DNA from: CALKJU01 sp046349355
Lineage (GTDB): Bacteria > Pseudomonadota > Alphaproteobacteria > Geminicoccales > Geminicoccaceae
DNA length: 64,000 nt
Direction of reading: 5' to 3'
Assembly: GCA_046349355.1 (NCBI GenBank)
Contig: JAXMCM010000023.1
Location: 1 to 64,000, forward strand
Within the stretch, counting starts at the first letter, position 1. Each line of letters starts with the position of its first letter. The notes beneath the pieces are model-generated. The model was not told where the DNA came from, made no database searches, and was given only the letters and a program-made list of their open reading frames with translations. Positions 24,366 to 34,337 of this stretch are shown in pieces. The translations under genes and the position numbers were made by a program.

Positions 24366-25565
24366 ATGACCCGCCGCCATGCCACCACCACCCGCACCGC
24401 GCGCGCCAACCCGGCCGAGCGCCGCTGGCACCATCCGACCTACGAGAAGCTCAACAGCCAGGGCTGGCGGGCGGTCGAGGCCGAGGGCAAGCTGCCGTCG
24501 GCCGGCTGGTCGAAGGAGGTCCAGTGGGCCCTCGACATGGGCCTGCCGGGTGCCGAGTGCCTGACCGACCGGTCGATCCCGACCTTCGCCCGCGGCGAGC
24601 TCCCGCACTTCGCCGGCATCAACACTTTCCTGAAGGCGCCCTACGTCGAGAACGTCCGCGACGTCGGCCGCTACGACGCCGCCGTGGTCGGCATCCCGTT
24701 CGACAGCGGCACCACCTACCGCCCCGGCACCCGCTTCGGACCGCAGGGCATCCGCCGCATCTCGGCCCTCTACACGCCCTACAACTACGAGCTCGGCGTC
24801 GACCTGCGCGAGCAGATGACGCTGTGCGACGTCGGCGACGTCTTCACCATCCCGGCCAACCTCGAGAAGAGCTTCGACCAGATCAGCCGCGGCGTCGCCC
24901 ATGTCGCCTCGAGCGGGGCCCTGCCGCTGATGCTGGGCGGCGACCACTCGATCGGCTTTCCCTGCGTGCGCGGCATCGCCCAGTGCACCTCGAAGAAGAT
25001 CGGCATCATCCACTTCGACCGCCACATCGACATCCAGGAGAAGGATCTCGACGAGCGGATGCACACCACGCCGTGGTACTGGGCGACCGAGCTGCCCAAC
25101 GTGCCGGCCAAGAACCTCGTCCAGGTCGGCATCGGCGGCTGGCAGGTGCCGCGCGCCGGCGTCGAGCAGGCCCGCCTGCGCCAGACCAACGTCCTGACCA
25201 TCGCCGACATGGAGCGGCTCGGCATCGAGAAGACCGCCGAGATCGCGCTCGAGCTCGCCTGGGACGGGGTCGATGCCGTCTATGTCAGCTTCGACGTCGA
25301 CAGCGTCGACTGCGGCTTCGTCCCCGGCACCGGCTGGCCGGAGCCCGGCGGCTTCCTGCCGCGCGAGGCGCTGAAGCTGCTGGGGCTCGTCGCCAAGGAG
25401 GGCCTGTGCGGCCTCGAGGTCGTCGAGGTCAGCCCGCCCTACGACACCTCCGACATCACCGCCCTGCTCGGCGTCCGCGTCGTCGTCGAGGCGCTGGGGG
25501 CGATGGTCGCCCACGGTACCCTGGGCAAGCACAAGGCCATCATCGACAAGCCGGTCGCCTTCTGA
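24366..25565 (+). CDS. gdmH: GdmH-type nickel guanidine hydrolase (ureohydrolase family)
   Basis: A 399-residue ureohydrolase. Metal ligands of the family are present: His194 in GGDHS, Asp218/His220/Asp222 in HFDRHID, Asp310/Asp312 in SFDVDSVD. The usual DAHxD motif reads DRHxD, and a long N-terminal extension (about 90 residues, with WHHPTYEKLN) is present; both match what I recall of the Ni-dependent guanidine hydrolase GdmH (Synechocystis Sll1077) rather than agmatinase. GdmH splits guanidine to urea and ammonia. Thr87 and Trp324 are candidates for the substrate-contact residues. GAGGAG precedes ATG 24366. The neighbouring ABC importer and His-rich protein support the call; agmatinase or guanidinobutyrase is the alternative. 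Confidence 0.75.
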   Translation: MTRRHATTTRTARANPAERRWHHPTYEKLNSQGWRAVEAEGKLPSAGWSKEVQWALDMGLPGAECLTDRSIPTFARGELPHFAGINTFLKAPYVENVRDVGRYDAAVVGIPFDSGTTYRPGTRFGPQGIRRISALYTPYNYELGVDLREQMTLCDVGDVFTIPANLEKSFDQISRGVAHVASSGALPLMLGGDHSIGFPCVRGIAQCTSKKIGIIHFDRHIDIQEKDLDERMHTTPWYWATELPNVPAKNLVQVGIGGWQVPRAGVEQARLRQTNVLTIADMERLGIEKTAEIALELAWDGVDAVYVSFDVDSVDCGFVPGTGWPEPGGFLPREALKLLGLVAKEGLCGLEVVEVSPPYDTSDITALLGVRVVVEALGAMVAHGTLGKHKAIIDKPVAF

Positions 25566-26005
25566 TGCACGACCAGCACGACGCGCCCGGCGTCGGCCAC
25601 AACCACGGGCCGCGCCGGGCGGTGCAGTGGCAGACGCCGCACCTGCCGCACGGTCACGGCCAGCCCGAGGCGCCGCCGGCCGAGCCCGACCTCGACCTCG
25701 TCGAGGCGGCCTTCGCCGAGGGCTTCGTCGGGGCCTCCGATCCCACCAGCTTCCTGCGCCTCGCCGGCGTGCCCTTCACCGCCCGCGCCGCCGACGGCCA
25801 CACCCTGTCGCTCTTGCGCGTCGAGCTCGGCCAGGTCACCGACATCGGCAGCCTGACCCCGGTCCTCGGCGGCGGCGGCTTCCGCTACGACCCGCTCCCG
25901 GCCCGCCTCGTCGGCCGCCGGCGCCGCGTCCAGCTCGTCTACTTCGACGGCCACGGCCCCCGCCCGCTGACGCTGGCGGAGGCCCGGGCGCTGGGCGCCG
26001 GCTAG
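25565..26005 (+). CDS. His-rich small protein coupled to guanidine hydrolase
   Basis: A 146-residue cytoplasmic protein. The first 31 residues hold seven His (positions 2, 5, 12, 14, 26, 29 and 31; MHDQHDAPGVGHNHG then HLPHGHG). The rest is an unfamiliar mixed alpha/beta domain with the segments SFLRLAGVPFTA and VQLVYFDGHGPRPLT. The ATG shares one base with the gdmH stop (TGATG), so the two are translationally coupled. A His-rich segment next to a nickel enzyme suggests metal storage or insertion; HypA/HypB-type nickel chaperones known to serve GdmH elsewhere are absent from the window. The family is not one I recognise. Confidence 0.75.
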   Translation: MHDQHDAPGVGHNHGPRRAVQWQTPHLPHGHGQPEAPPAEPDLDLVEAAFAEGFVGASDPTSFLRLAGVPFTARAADGHTLSLLRVELGQVTDIGSLTPVLGGGGFRYDPLPARLVGRRRRVQLVYFDGHGPRPLTLAEARALGAG

Positions 26006-26010
26006 CGCCG

Positions 26011-27579
26011 CTACTGGCCCTGCGGGGCCGTGACCTGCTCCATCACCCGCTCGAGGTTGAAGCTGCCCGGCTTCTGCCGCGGCGGGAACTCGCGAAAACT
26101 CTGCAGCCAGCGGCCGACATAGGCGCCGGCCGGGGCGATGATGAACATGTGGTCGAGGTACCAGCGCTGGAAGCCCATCGCGTTCTCCTCCTCGGCCCGC
26201 TCGAAGGGATCCATCAGCAGGTTGGTGATCAGGGGTGCGCGCAGCTCCTCGAAGGGCTGCTGCCAGACCTCGAGGCCCAGCCCGTTCTGCTTGAGGAAGG
26301 TGATCTTCCAGGCATCGTAGCGCAGCGCCGCGACGCTGCCGTCGTCGGTCCAGTAGATGAACTCGTGGCGCGGCCAGGGCGACTCGCCGCGCAGCGCCGG
26401 CCCGAGGTCGTAGCCGTCGAGGTGGACCTTGTAGGTCGTGCCGCCGATGTCGCGGCCCTTGAGCAGCTCGTCCTTGACGCCCGGATCGCCGGCCGCCGCC
26501 AGGAGCGTGGTCAGCATGTCCTCGTGCGCGGCGATGTCGTTGACCACCGTGCCCGGCTTGATGGTGCCCGGCCAGCGGATCGCCGTCGGCACCCGGTAGC
26601 CGCCCTCCCAGTTGGTGTTCTTCTCGCCGCGGAACATCGTCGTCCCGCCGTCGGGCCAGGTGAAGGTCTCGGCCCCGTTGTCGGTCGAGTACATGACGAT
26701 GGTGTCGTTCTCGATGCCCAGCTCCTTCAGCTTGGCAAGGAGCTGCCCGACCATGGCGTCGTGCTCGACCATGCCGTCGGCGTAGACGCCGAGCCCGGTC
26801 TTCCCCTCCGACTCGGGCTTGAGGTGGGTGAAGATGTGCATCCGGGTGGAGTTCCACCAGACGAAGAACGGCTTGTTGTCGGCGTGGGCCTTGTCGATGA
26901 ACTTCAGGGCCGCCGTCGTCACCTCCTCGTCCACCGTCTCCATCCGCTTGCGGGTCAGGGGACCGGTATCCTCGATCCGCTGCGTGCCGTCCGGATTGGC
27001 GAAGGAGTGGATCACGCCGCGCGGCCCGAACGCCTTGCGGAACGCCGGGTCGTCCGGATAGTCCGGGTGCTCCGGCTCCTCCTCGGCATTGAGGTGGTAG
27101 AGGTTGCCGAAGAACTCGTCGAAGCCGTGCACCGTCGGCAGCATCTCGTCGCGGTCGCCGAGATGGTTCTTGCCGAACTGGCCGGTGACGTAGCCCTGCG
27201 CCCGGAGCAGCGTCGCGATCGTCGGATCGCCGGCCTGCATGCCCTCCGGTGCCCCCGGCAGCCCGACCTTGGTGAGGCCGGTGCGGATCGGCGACTGGCC
27301 GGTGATGAACGCGGCCCGCCCGGCGGTGCAGCTCTGCTGGCCGTACCAGTCGGTGAACAGCGCCCCTTCCTGGGCGATGCTGTCGATGCTGGGCGTGCGG
27401 TAGCCCATCATGCCGCGGTTGTAGGCGCTGATGTTGAAGCCGCCGATGTCGTCGCCCCAGATGACCAGGATGTTCGGCTTCCTGGCCTGGGCCTCTGCCG
27501 CGTCGGGCAGGGCCACGGCCATGATGCCGATGAGGCCGCCCATCGCGAGCAGGCCACGCGCGATCCGAGCCGCATTCAT
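26011..27579 (-). CDS. Periplasmic arylsulfatase
   Basis: A 522-residue sulfatase with a Sec signal (about residues 1-30, AEA cleavage). Metal site opening is NILVIWGDDIG; the formylglycine motif is CTAGR with the modified Cys at residue 84. Further sulfatase elements are GKNHLGD, TDNGAETFTWPDGG and the C-terminal DPFERAEEEN region. It hydrolyses aryl or alkyl sulfate esters after maturation of Cys84 by a formylglycine-generating enzyme, not seen here. ATG 27579 begins the signal peptide and is preferred to the longer upstream frame. It converges with the His-rich gene, only 5 bases apart. Together with the sulfatase fragment at the left edge it points to organosulfate use. Confidence 0.92.
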   Translation of the reverse strand: MNAARIARGLLAMGGLIGIMAVALPDAAEAQARKPNILVIWGDDIGGFNISAYNRGMMGYRTPSIDSIAQEGALFTDWYGQQSCTAGRAAFITGQSPIRTGLTKVGLPGAPEGMQAGDPTIATLLRAQGYVTGQFGKNHLGDRDEMLPTVHGFDEFFGNLYHLNAEEEPEHPDYPDDPAFRKAFGPRGVIHSFANPDGTQRIEDTGPLTRKRMETVDEEVTTAALKFIDKAHADNKPFFVWWNSTRMHIFTHLKPESEGKTGLGVYADGMVEHDAMVGQLLAKLKELGIENDTIVMYSTDNGAETFTWPDGGTTMFRGEKNTNWEGGYRVPTAIRWPGTIKPGTVVNDIAAHEDMLTTLLAAAGDPGVKDELLKGRDIGGTTYKVHLDGYDLGPALRGESPWPRHEFIYWTDDGSVAALRYDAWKITFLKQNGLGLEVWQQPFEELRAPLITNLLMDPFERAEEENAMGFQRWYLDHMFIIAPAGAYVGRWLQSFREFPPRQKPGSFNLERVMEQVTAPQGQ

Positions 27580-27746
27580 GGTGCCGTCCCTGTCGGTTGT
27601 TCTCGCCGCAGGTGGATGATGCGCCTGCCGGATCGCGATGACCAGCGTCCCGCTTTGTGTGCGCGCGAGGGTCGCGGCCGCCACGGGCCGCCGCCGAAGC
27701 CGGGGGCCGGCCCGCGAGCCGGCACCCGGTCGCTACGCCCGCGGCG

Positions 27747-27929
27747 TCAGCGCTTGTCCCTGAGGCTGTCGGCGACGCCCTTGGCCCCTTCCTTGACGTC
27801 GTGCGCCGCGTCCTTGACCTCGCCCTTCAGCCGGTCGGTCTTGCCCTCGGCCTCGGTGCGCCGGTCGCCGGTGACCTTGCCGGCCACCTCCTTGATGGTG
27901 CCCTTTACCTTGTCGGTCGTCCCTGCCAT
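27747..27929 (-). CDS. CsbD-family stress protein
   Basis: A 60-residue hydrophilic helical protein of the CsbD family: TDKVKGTIKEVAGKVTGD followed by an EGKxDxxKGxVKDAAHDVK repeat-like segment. CsbD proteins are general-stress induced in many bacteria; biochemical role unknown. GGGAGAC precedes the ATG at 27929. It is on its own, between the sulfatase and a divergent membrane protein. Confidence 0.88.
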   Translation of the reverse strand: MAGTTDKVKGTIKEVAGKVTGDRRTEAEGKTDRLKGEVKDAAHDVKEGAKGVADSLRDKR

Positions 27930-28130
27930 CGCGTCGGTCTCCCTTGGGATGGATGCAGCGGATCAACCGGCGGCCGGCCGGGCCGTTCCGCCGCGGTCGC
28001 GGTCGCCGCGCCATCGCCCACAGTTGCGGGTGTTCCCGGCGGCCGGACTGGCGTACGACCACGGCAGGCACGGCGGGCCCGGGGAGGACCTCATCCATGG
28101 CGGCATCGGCTTCGGCGCGCGGTTCTAGCC

Positions 28131-28679
28131 ATGGGGCATGAGCGCAGCGTCGGCGAGGCGGACACGCGCGCCGCCCGGCTCGGCCGCAAGGCGGTGCACG
28201 AGGGCCGCCGCTTCCTCGTCATGTTCCTCTATCTGTGGGCGGTCTTCGCGCTGTTCGCGCTGCACGAGCGGATCGTCCTGCGCGAGGCCGGCGTCATCCT
28301 GCCGTCGCAGGGTTTCGCCATCGTCAACGCCTTCATCCTCGCCAAGGTCATGCTGGTCGCCGAGGACCTCAACCTCGGCGGCTGGCTGAAGACCCGGCCG
28401 CTGATCTGGCCGGTGCTGCACGAGGCGCTGCTGTTCGCCCTCGTCTTCATCGCCGTCCACTATCTCGAGCACATCCTCATCGGCTGGCTGCACGGCGAGA
28501 GCCTGCGCGCCAGCGTCCCCGCCGTCGGCGGCGGCGGCCTCCCCGGCCTGCTCAGCACCGCCGTCCTGATGTTCGTGGCCCTGATCCCCTTCTTCGCCTT
28601 CCGCGACGTCAACCGCGCCCTCGGCGACAACCGCCTCGTCGCCATGGTGCTCGGTCGGCGGCAGCACAGCGGCGACTGA
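28131..28679 (+). CDS. Hypothetical four-helix membrane protein
   Basis: A 182-residue inner-membrane protein with helices at about 25-47, 60-77, 95-115 and 135-158, and a hydrophilic N terminus. The FLVMFLYLWAVFALFALHE opening and YLEHILIGWLHGES loop recur in small uncharacterised proteins of alphaproteobacteria. ATG 28131 lies shortly before the first conserved residues. It is separated from the CsbD gene by a 201-base divergent region. No function is assigned. Confidence 0.7.
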   Translation: MGHERSVGEADTRAARLGRKAVHEGRRFLVMFLYLWAVFALFALHERIVLREAGVILPSQGFAIVNAFILAKVMLVAEDLNLGGWLKTRPLIWPVLHEALLFALVFIAVHYLEHILIGWLHGESLRASVPAVGGGGLPGLLSTAVLMFVALIPFFAFRDVNRALGDNRLVAMVLGRRQHSGD

Positions 28680-28817
28680 GTGGCGGTGGTAGCGCGGCGA
28701 CCCGCCACGCTGGCGTGACGATTCGCGAAAGTTTCCTTTCCGGCATATCTGACTATTGCCGGCGTCGGCATACTGGCAGAAGGTACCCGGAAACGCTGTT
28801 GGCACGGGGATCCTGCC

Positions 28818-31800
28818 ATGCTGACGTCACGTTCGAGCGGACCTGCCCTCTCGGCAACCGAAGCGGACATCCCCGCTGATCCGGGTACGGACGCGACGCT
28901 TCTCCCCGGCGTGACAGTCCAGGGCGACTTCGAGGAAGGCTACGACCAGGACTGGTACCGGTTCGAGGCTTCGGCGGGGACGACCTATCGCTTTCTGGTG
29001 AACGCGTCCTCGTACGGCTCGGTTTATCTGTTCGACGCCGACGGCAACATGTTGTCGAGTGGCTATGATGGGTGGCTTGCCCACAGCTTCAGCGAAGACC
29101 TGCTGGTGTTCGTCGCGGCCGAGAACGGCGAAGGCTACGGCCCTTTCACGTACGAGCTGACCGCGGACGAAGTCTCCGACACGATACCGGGGAGTACCCT
29201 CACCGACGCCGCCCTCGAGATCGGCGAAACCCGCTCGGAGACCATCGACTACGAAGGCGACCAGGACTGGTTCCGGGTCGACGTCGAAGCGGGAAGAACC
29301 TACCGGTTCACGCTGCAGTCGGTCGATGCCGGCCTCGCGACCTTGGGCACGCCGATCCTTGCCCTGTACGACCAGCAGGGCAACGAAATCCTGTCGACAT
29401 GGGGAGACCCGTGGGGTCGCTTGCCGCTGAACTTCTCGGCGGTCGCCGATGGACCGGTCTTTGTTGGCGTCAGGGCCGAATCGTACTTCGACTACGACTA
29501 CAATGAATATCCACCGACCGGAGACTACGTGCTCAGTGCCGTGGATTTCCCTGGCGATGTACCAGGCTCGGCACTGACCAGCGAAACGCTCGTCCTTGGC
29601 GTCACAGTTGGAGGTAGCCTCGACTTCGAGGGCGACGATGACTGGTATCGCTTCGAGGTGGCGGGCGGGCGAACTTACGTTTTCGACGTGCGTTCCCTGG
29701 AGACGCCGCAAGGCGGTCAGAACGGTCAATGGGTTCGACTTCTCGATTCCGAAGGGAACGAGCTTCGCGGCAGCGGCTCCGACGAAGCCGGGCTCGCCCA
29801 GATCGGCCACTATTCGGGCGTTGGCGGCACAGTGTTCCTGTCCGTTTCGGGCTGGGAGGCTGCCGACTATCAGTTGGCCGTGCGGCAACTGGTCGGTGAC
29901 GTCGCCGATACTCCCGACACCGGGGCAGTTCTGGCTGCCGGGACTGCCATCCACGGCACCACCGACTATTTCCGCGACTCGGACTGGTACCGCGTCCAGG
30001 TCGTCGCAGGTCGGACCTACCGGTTCGACCTGCAGGGCATCGACACCGGCGCTGGCAGTTCCAACGATCCGGCTCGGTCTTTACGACGCCGACGGCCGGG
30101 GCTTGGTCGGCTCGGACATGGGCGGTGACGGTCGCGACGCCAGGCTTGGCTTCACGGCGCGCAGCGACGGCGAGGTCTTCGTCGAGGCCTCGGGCGACCG
30201 CGCCGGCACCTATCGCCTGTCCGTCATCGAGGTTGCCGGCGACCAGCCGGACAACACGGACACGCCGGCGACGCTGGCCGCCGGGGGCATCGCGCACGGT
30301 ACGATCGATTGGGCCGGCGAGGCGCCCGATCGCGACTGGTACCGGCTCGAGCTGACGGCCGGCCACAGCTATCGCATCGACCTCGAAGGCCGCAGCAGCG
30401 GCGCCGGGAGCCTGTTCAACCCGCAGCTCCTGCTGGTGGACGCCGGCGGCAATCCGGTTCCGGCCAGCGGCGATTATGCGGTGGGCTGGAACGACAGCTC
30501 GATCGTCCGGGCAAGTGCGGACACGGCGATCTTCGCCGCAATCTCGGGGTTCGGCAGCAGCGGTGATCGGGCGGACACGGGAACCTATCGCCTGTCCGTG
30601 ACGGAACTCGACGACCCGGTTGGGCAGGATGTCGAGGCCGCGGCCGACCTTCCGACCGGTGTGCCGATGGACGGGGCGATCGAGTTCGAGGACCACGACT
30701 GGTTCCGGATCGATGCCGAGGCCGGTGTCACCTATCTCGTCACCTTGGCAAATGTCCGGTTGGACGGCGTCTACGACGCATTTGCGCTCTCGCTTCGGAA
30801 CGCCTCTGGCGAGACGTTCTCCCAGTCAGGATACACCGAAGACGGCGCCGATGTTGAACTGGGCTTCACCGCGAAGGCGGACGGCGACCTGTTCGTCGAT
30901 GTGCTGGGTAACGGGACCGGGACCTATCGGCTGGAGGTCGCGCCGTTCATCGGCGAAGTCCCGGACAATGAGCTGACGCAGGCGCGTCTTGCCGTCGGCA
31001 GCCCGGTCGCCGGTACCATCGACTGGGCCGAAGGCGCCCGCGATACCGACTGGTATCGGGTCGAGGTGGTGGCCGGCCGAACCTATGTCGCGACCATGGA
31101 GGGAGCGGCGTCGGGTGCAGGGACCCTGCCGGCGCCGTACCTGAACCTTGCCACCGCCGCGGGGGATTGGCGTGATTCGGTGCAGAGCGACGGCACCGCG
31201 ACGCTGAGCTTCACGGCCGCCCGGGACGACACCGTCTTTGTCGTCGCCAGTGGCTACGGGGAGGACGAGGAAGGGTTCTATAGTCCCTTCGTCGGCTCCT
31301 ACCATCTCACCCTGCGCGAGATCGCCAACGATATTGCCGACGACATTCACACCGCTGCCACCCTGTCCGTCGGACAAGTCGTCGATGGAACCTTCGACTT
31401 TGCCGAAGACCGTGACTGGTACCGCGTCGAGGTCGTCGCCGGTCGAACCTACGTCTTCGACATCACCGGCACCGCGTCGGGAGAAGGAACTGGCGGAGAC
31501 GCCTACCTGATCCTTTACAACTCGGACGGCGACTATCTGAGGGAGACGTCCGGAGGCGAGCAGCCGGGTTCGCGCCTTGGCTGGACGGCGGACGCGGACG
31601 GTGCGGTCTACATCGCGACCCGTAGCCTCGTGCCGGGCGGCTATCGCCTCGGCCTGAGCGAGCTGACGGGCGACGTTCCGGGCTCGGTCGATGGTGCCGC
31701 GACCCTGGAGCCTGGTCGCGCGACGGACGGCGTCGTCGACTACGATGGTGACGAAGACCTCTACAGGTTCGACGCGCTGGCCGGACACACCTATCGCGTC

Positions 31801-34157
31801 CTCCTTGCCGGCAGCGATTCCGCCGCGGGTACGTTGGCAAGCCCGCGGCTGTGGCTCGTCGACAGCGAGGGCGGCTGGCGATCGGGCTCCCCGGCCTCCG
31901 ACGACAGCGCGGACCGGGTTCTCGGGATCACCGCCGATGCCGATGGCCCGGTGGTCATCGGCGCGGGCGGAGCCGATGCCGGCACCTACAGTCTTTCGGT
32001 CGAGGATCTCACTACCGACATCCTCGCGTCGCCGGCAACGACCCAGACCCTGGCCGTTGGCGCAAAGATCGATGGCATTATCGATATTGCCGACGATCGC
32101 GACTGGTACCGCATCGAAGTTATCGCCGGCCGTACCTACTACGTCGAGCTGACCGGCCTGAACCAGGATACGACAGCAGTCGAGACAGCCCTGCTGACCG
32201 TGCGCGACTCGACGGTAACGCACTGGCTTGGGCCGCGGATTTTCCGAGGCGAAGGACACAAGGCGTGTGGGTTTCCGGCGCCCGTCGACGGCGAACTCTA
32301 CATCGAAATCGCGGACAAGCGCTCCTGGGATTACGAAACCGCATCGCGAGCGATCGCGCTCGGACCCTACCGTGTGGGATTGCAGGAGCTGCTGGAGGAG
32401 GCGGGGCGCGATCCAGAGAAGGCGAGCTCCCTCGTGGCCGACACCAGAGTTGGAGTCATCAATTCAATGGAGGGGCGACAGCGACTGGTACCGCATCGAA
32501 GCCGTCGCCGGTGAAAGCTTCACGATCGACGTGGCCGGAATAGGCAGCGACGCGCTCCCCTCTGTGGAGGTCAATATCTACGACAGCATTAGAACAACAG
32601 AACCTCGGCTTCGAGTATGGCGTCACTCCGAGCACGTCCTGATCGGCTTCACAGCGCCGGCGGATGGCAGTTACTTCGTCCTCGTGGACGGAAAGGAATA
32701 CTATCCTATATTTTTCTGGCTGGGACTATATTTTCGGTTCCTACGAGATCAATGTATCCCGGATCGTTGATACCCCAGATGGTGCTGCCTCGACTGCCTT
32801 TTTGAAGCTTGGCGTTGCGAGGACGGACAGCATTGACTACTTCGGCGATGTCGACTGCTTCCATCTGGCCGTGACGGCGGGGACCACCTATGCCGTCCGT
32901 CTCGAAGGTGCTTCGACAGAGGCCGGCACCCTTTGGGGTACGTGGCTTGAGGTTGAAGATTTGCAGACAGGCGACGGCTTCTACGGCAACGGAAATGGCG
33001 TCGGCAGCAATTCCGAGCTGAGCTTCACGGCGACATCCGATGGCGAAGTGCTGGTGTTTGCCCGGGGGGCTGGACCTCCAGCGGCTATCGCCTGACGGCG
33101 AGCGAGGTGGTGGGCGACGTTGCCGGAGACGACGCGAGTGTCGCACGGCTCGGATTGCAGGCTCCAGTGGACTCGGCGATCGAGGTTGCCCGCGACGCCG
33201 ACGTCTACCGCGTCGCCGTGGAGGCGGGCCGCACCTACCTGTTCGAGCTCGAGGGCGCGGCCACTGCCGGTGGCACGCTGGCCAACGCCGGCCTCTCGCT
33301 CCGCTATGCGGGCGGGGTCGACATCCGCCATGACGAGGGTGGTGGCGTCGGCGGCAACGCTCGTCTCGAGTTCACCCCGGCGACGGACGGCGAGATCCTG
33401 GTCGTCGCGACCGGCGTCGGCGACGAAGGCAACACCGGAAGCTACAGGCTTTCGGTCACGATGGAACCGCCGGCGCTGAGCGATGATCTGCCGCTTTTCG
33501 TCGACGGCGAGCCCCTGCCGGCTGCTGCCATCCAGCAGGAAACCTACAGCAACGGCCCGGAAGCGGGCGGCGAGGTCTTCGCCACGTGGCTGGGAGGCAG
33601 CGGTCAGCTCGACAGTGCTGTCGGCGCCTTCATGCCCGGCTGGGATAGCGATCCGATGATCGCCTTCGCCTCGACCTCGGCACTGAACTCCGGCGATGCC
33701 GTGTCACTTGGTTGGGGCGCGCCCGGCTTGTTCCTTCTGCCGGGCGAGGCGGCGCTCGGCGCCGAGCTTGCCGCTCTTCCGGCAGGCAGCCTCGCGCTGC
33801 TCGACGGCAACACTGGTGAGCCCGTCACTCTTGACGACGGGGCGTCGCCTCAGCTGGTCCGCGTGGACGGCCAGTCGCCCGTCGTCGTCGCCGACGACAT
33901 GCTGTTCGCCGTCGGCGGGCACGGCCGAGACATCGGTGCGCCCGTCGAACATCCTGAACCCCGGCGGGTTCGTGCAGGCCACCGTCGGCAGCTTCTGGCG
34001 CGACGGGATCGAGCTCTGCCGGGTCGTCGCCTTCGAGGAAACCGCCTTCGCCGGCGGCCAGAGCGACGGCGATTTCGATGATGCGATCCTTGCCCTGAGC
34101 GTCGGCAGGCTGAGCGACGACGACGTCGCCGCCATACGCGACGCCCTGTTCGCCTGA
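28818..34157 (+). pseudogene. Giant PPC-like modular secreted protein, broken by five frameshifts
   Basis: Read through five frame changes, this is one protein of about 1780 residues: a short N terminus, 13 modules of about 110 residues (core DWYRVEVVAGRTYxFxL, then P-x-L-x-LYDADG, DxRLxFTAxxDGxVFVxAxG and TGTYRLSVxEL) and a C-terminal domain ending GDFDDAILALSVGRL, which resembles DUF4114. The modules look like bacterial pre-peptidase C-terminal-type beta-sandwiches, common in secreted proteins. Breaks: 30072 (two bases missing), G run 32472-32475 (+1), T run 32711-32715 (+1), G run 33064-33069 (-1) and GGG 33917-33919 (+1). Four of the five fall in homopolymers. No classical signal peptide precedes the first module, so type I secretion is possible. 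Intact start ATG 28818, SD GGGGA. Confidence 0.8.
28890..33470 (+). repeat. Array of 13 PPC-like protein modules
   Basis: Thirteen degenerate coding repeats of about 330 bases. Each includes a D-[RSTD]-D-[WLV]-[YF]-R motif, an AGRTY motif and a final GTYRLS strand. The best conserved cores are at about 29990, 31055, 31420 and 32100 (all DWYRVEVVAGRTY or close). Modules 12 and 13 are the most diverged, for example DVDCFHLAVTAGTTY. The repeats are similar at the protein level but not identical in DNA, so recent tandem amplification is unlikely. Confidence 0.8.
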
Positions 34158-34337
34158 CCGCCGGCGACCATCCCGGGCGAACCCGCCGCGGTCGGATGTC
34201 CAGGCTTGACCTCGGCCCTTGGCCGTCGGAAGGGAACGCGGTCGGCAGCCGAGGCTGACGACCGTGGCACGAAGGTTGCTGTCCTCCGGCACCCGGCAGG
34301 GAGCCGCCGCGACGGCGACGGATGGGAGCAAGCGCCG

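Noticed and set aside
24366..25565. Agmatinase as the primary call for the ureohydrolase
   Set aside because: The long N-terminal extension, DRHxD in place of DAHxD, and the NMT1-type importer fit guanidine hydrolase better; agmatinase is kept only as an alternative.
28798..28815. TTGGCACGGGGATCCTGCC as a sigma-54 promoter of the giant repeat gene
   Set aside because: The GG to GC spacing is two bases too long.
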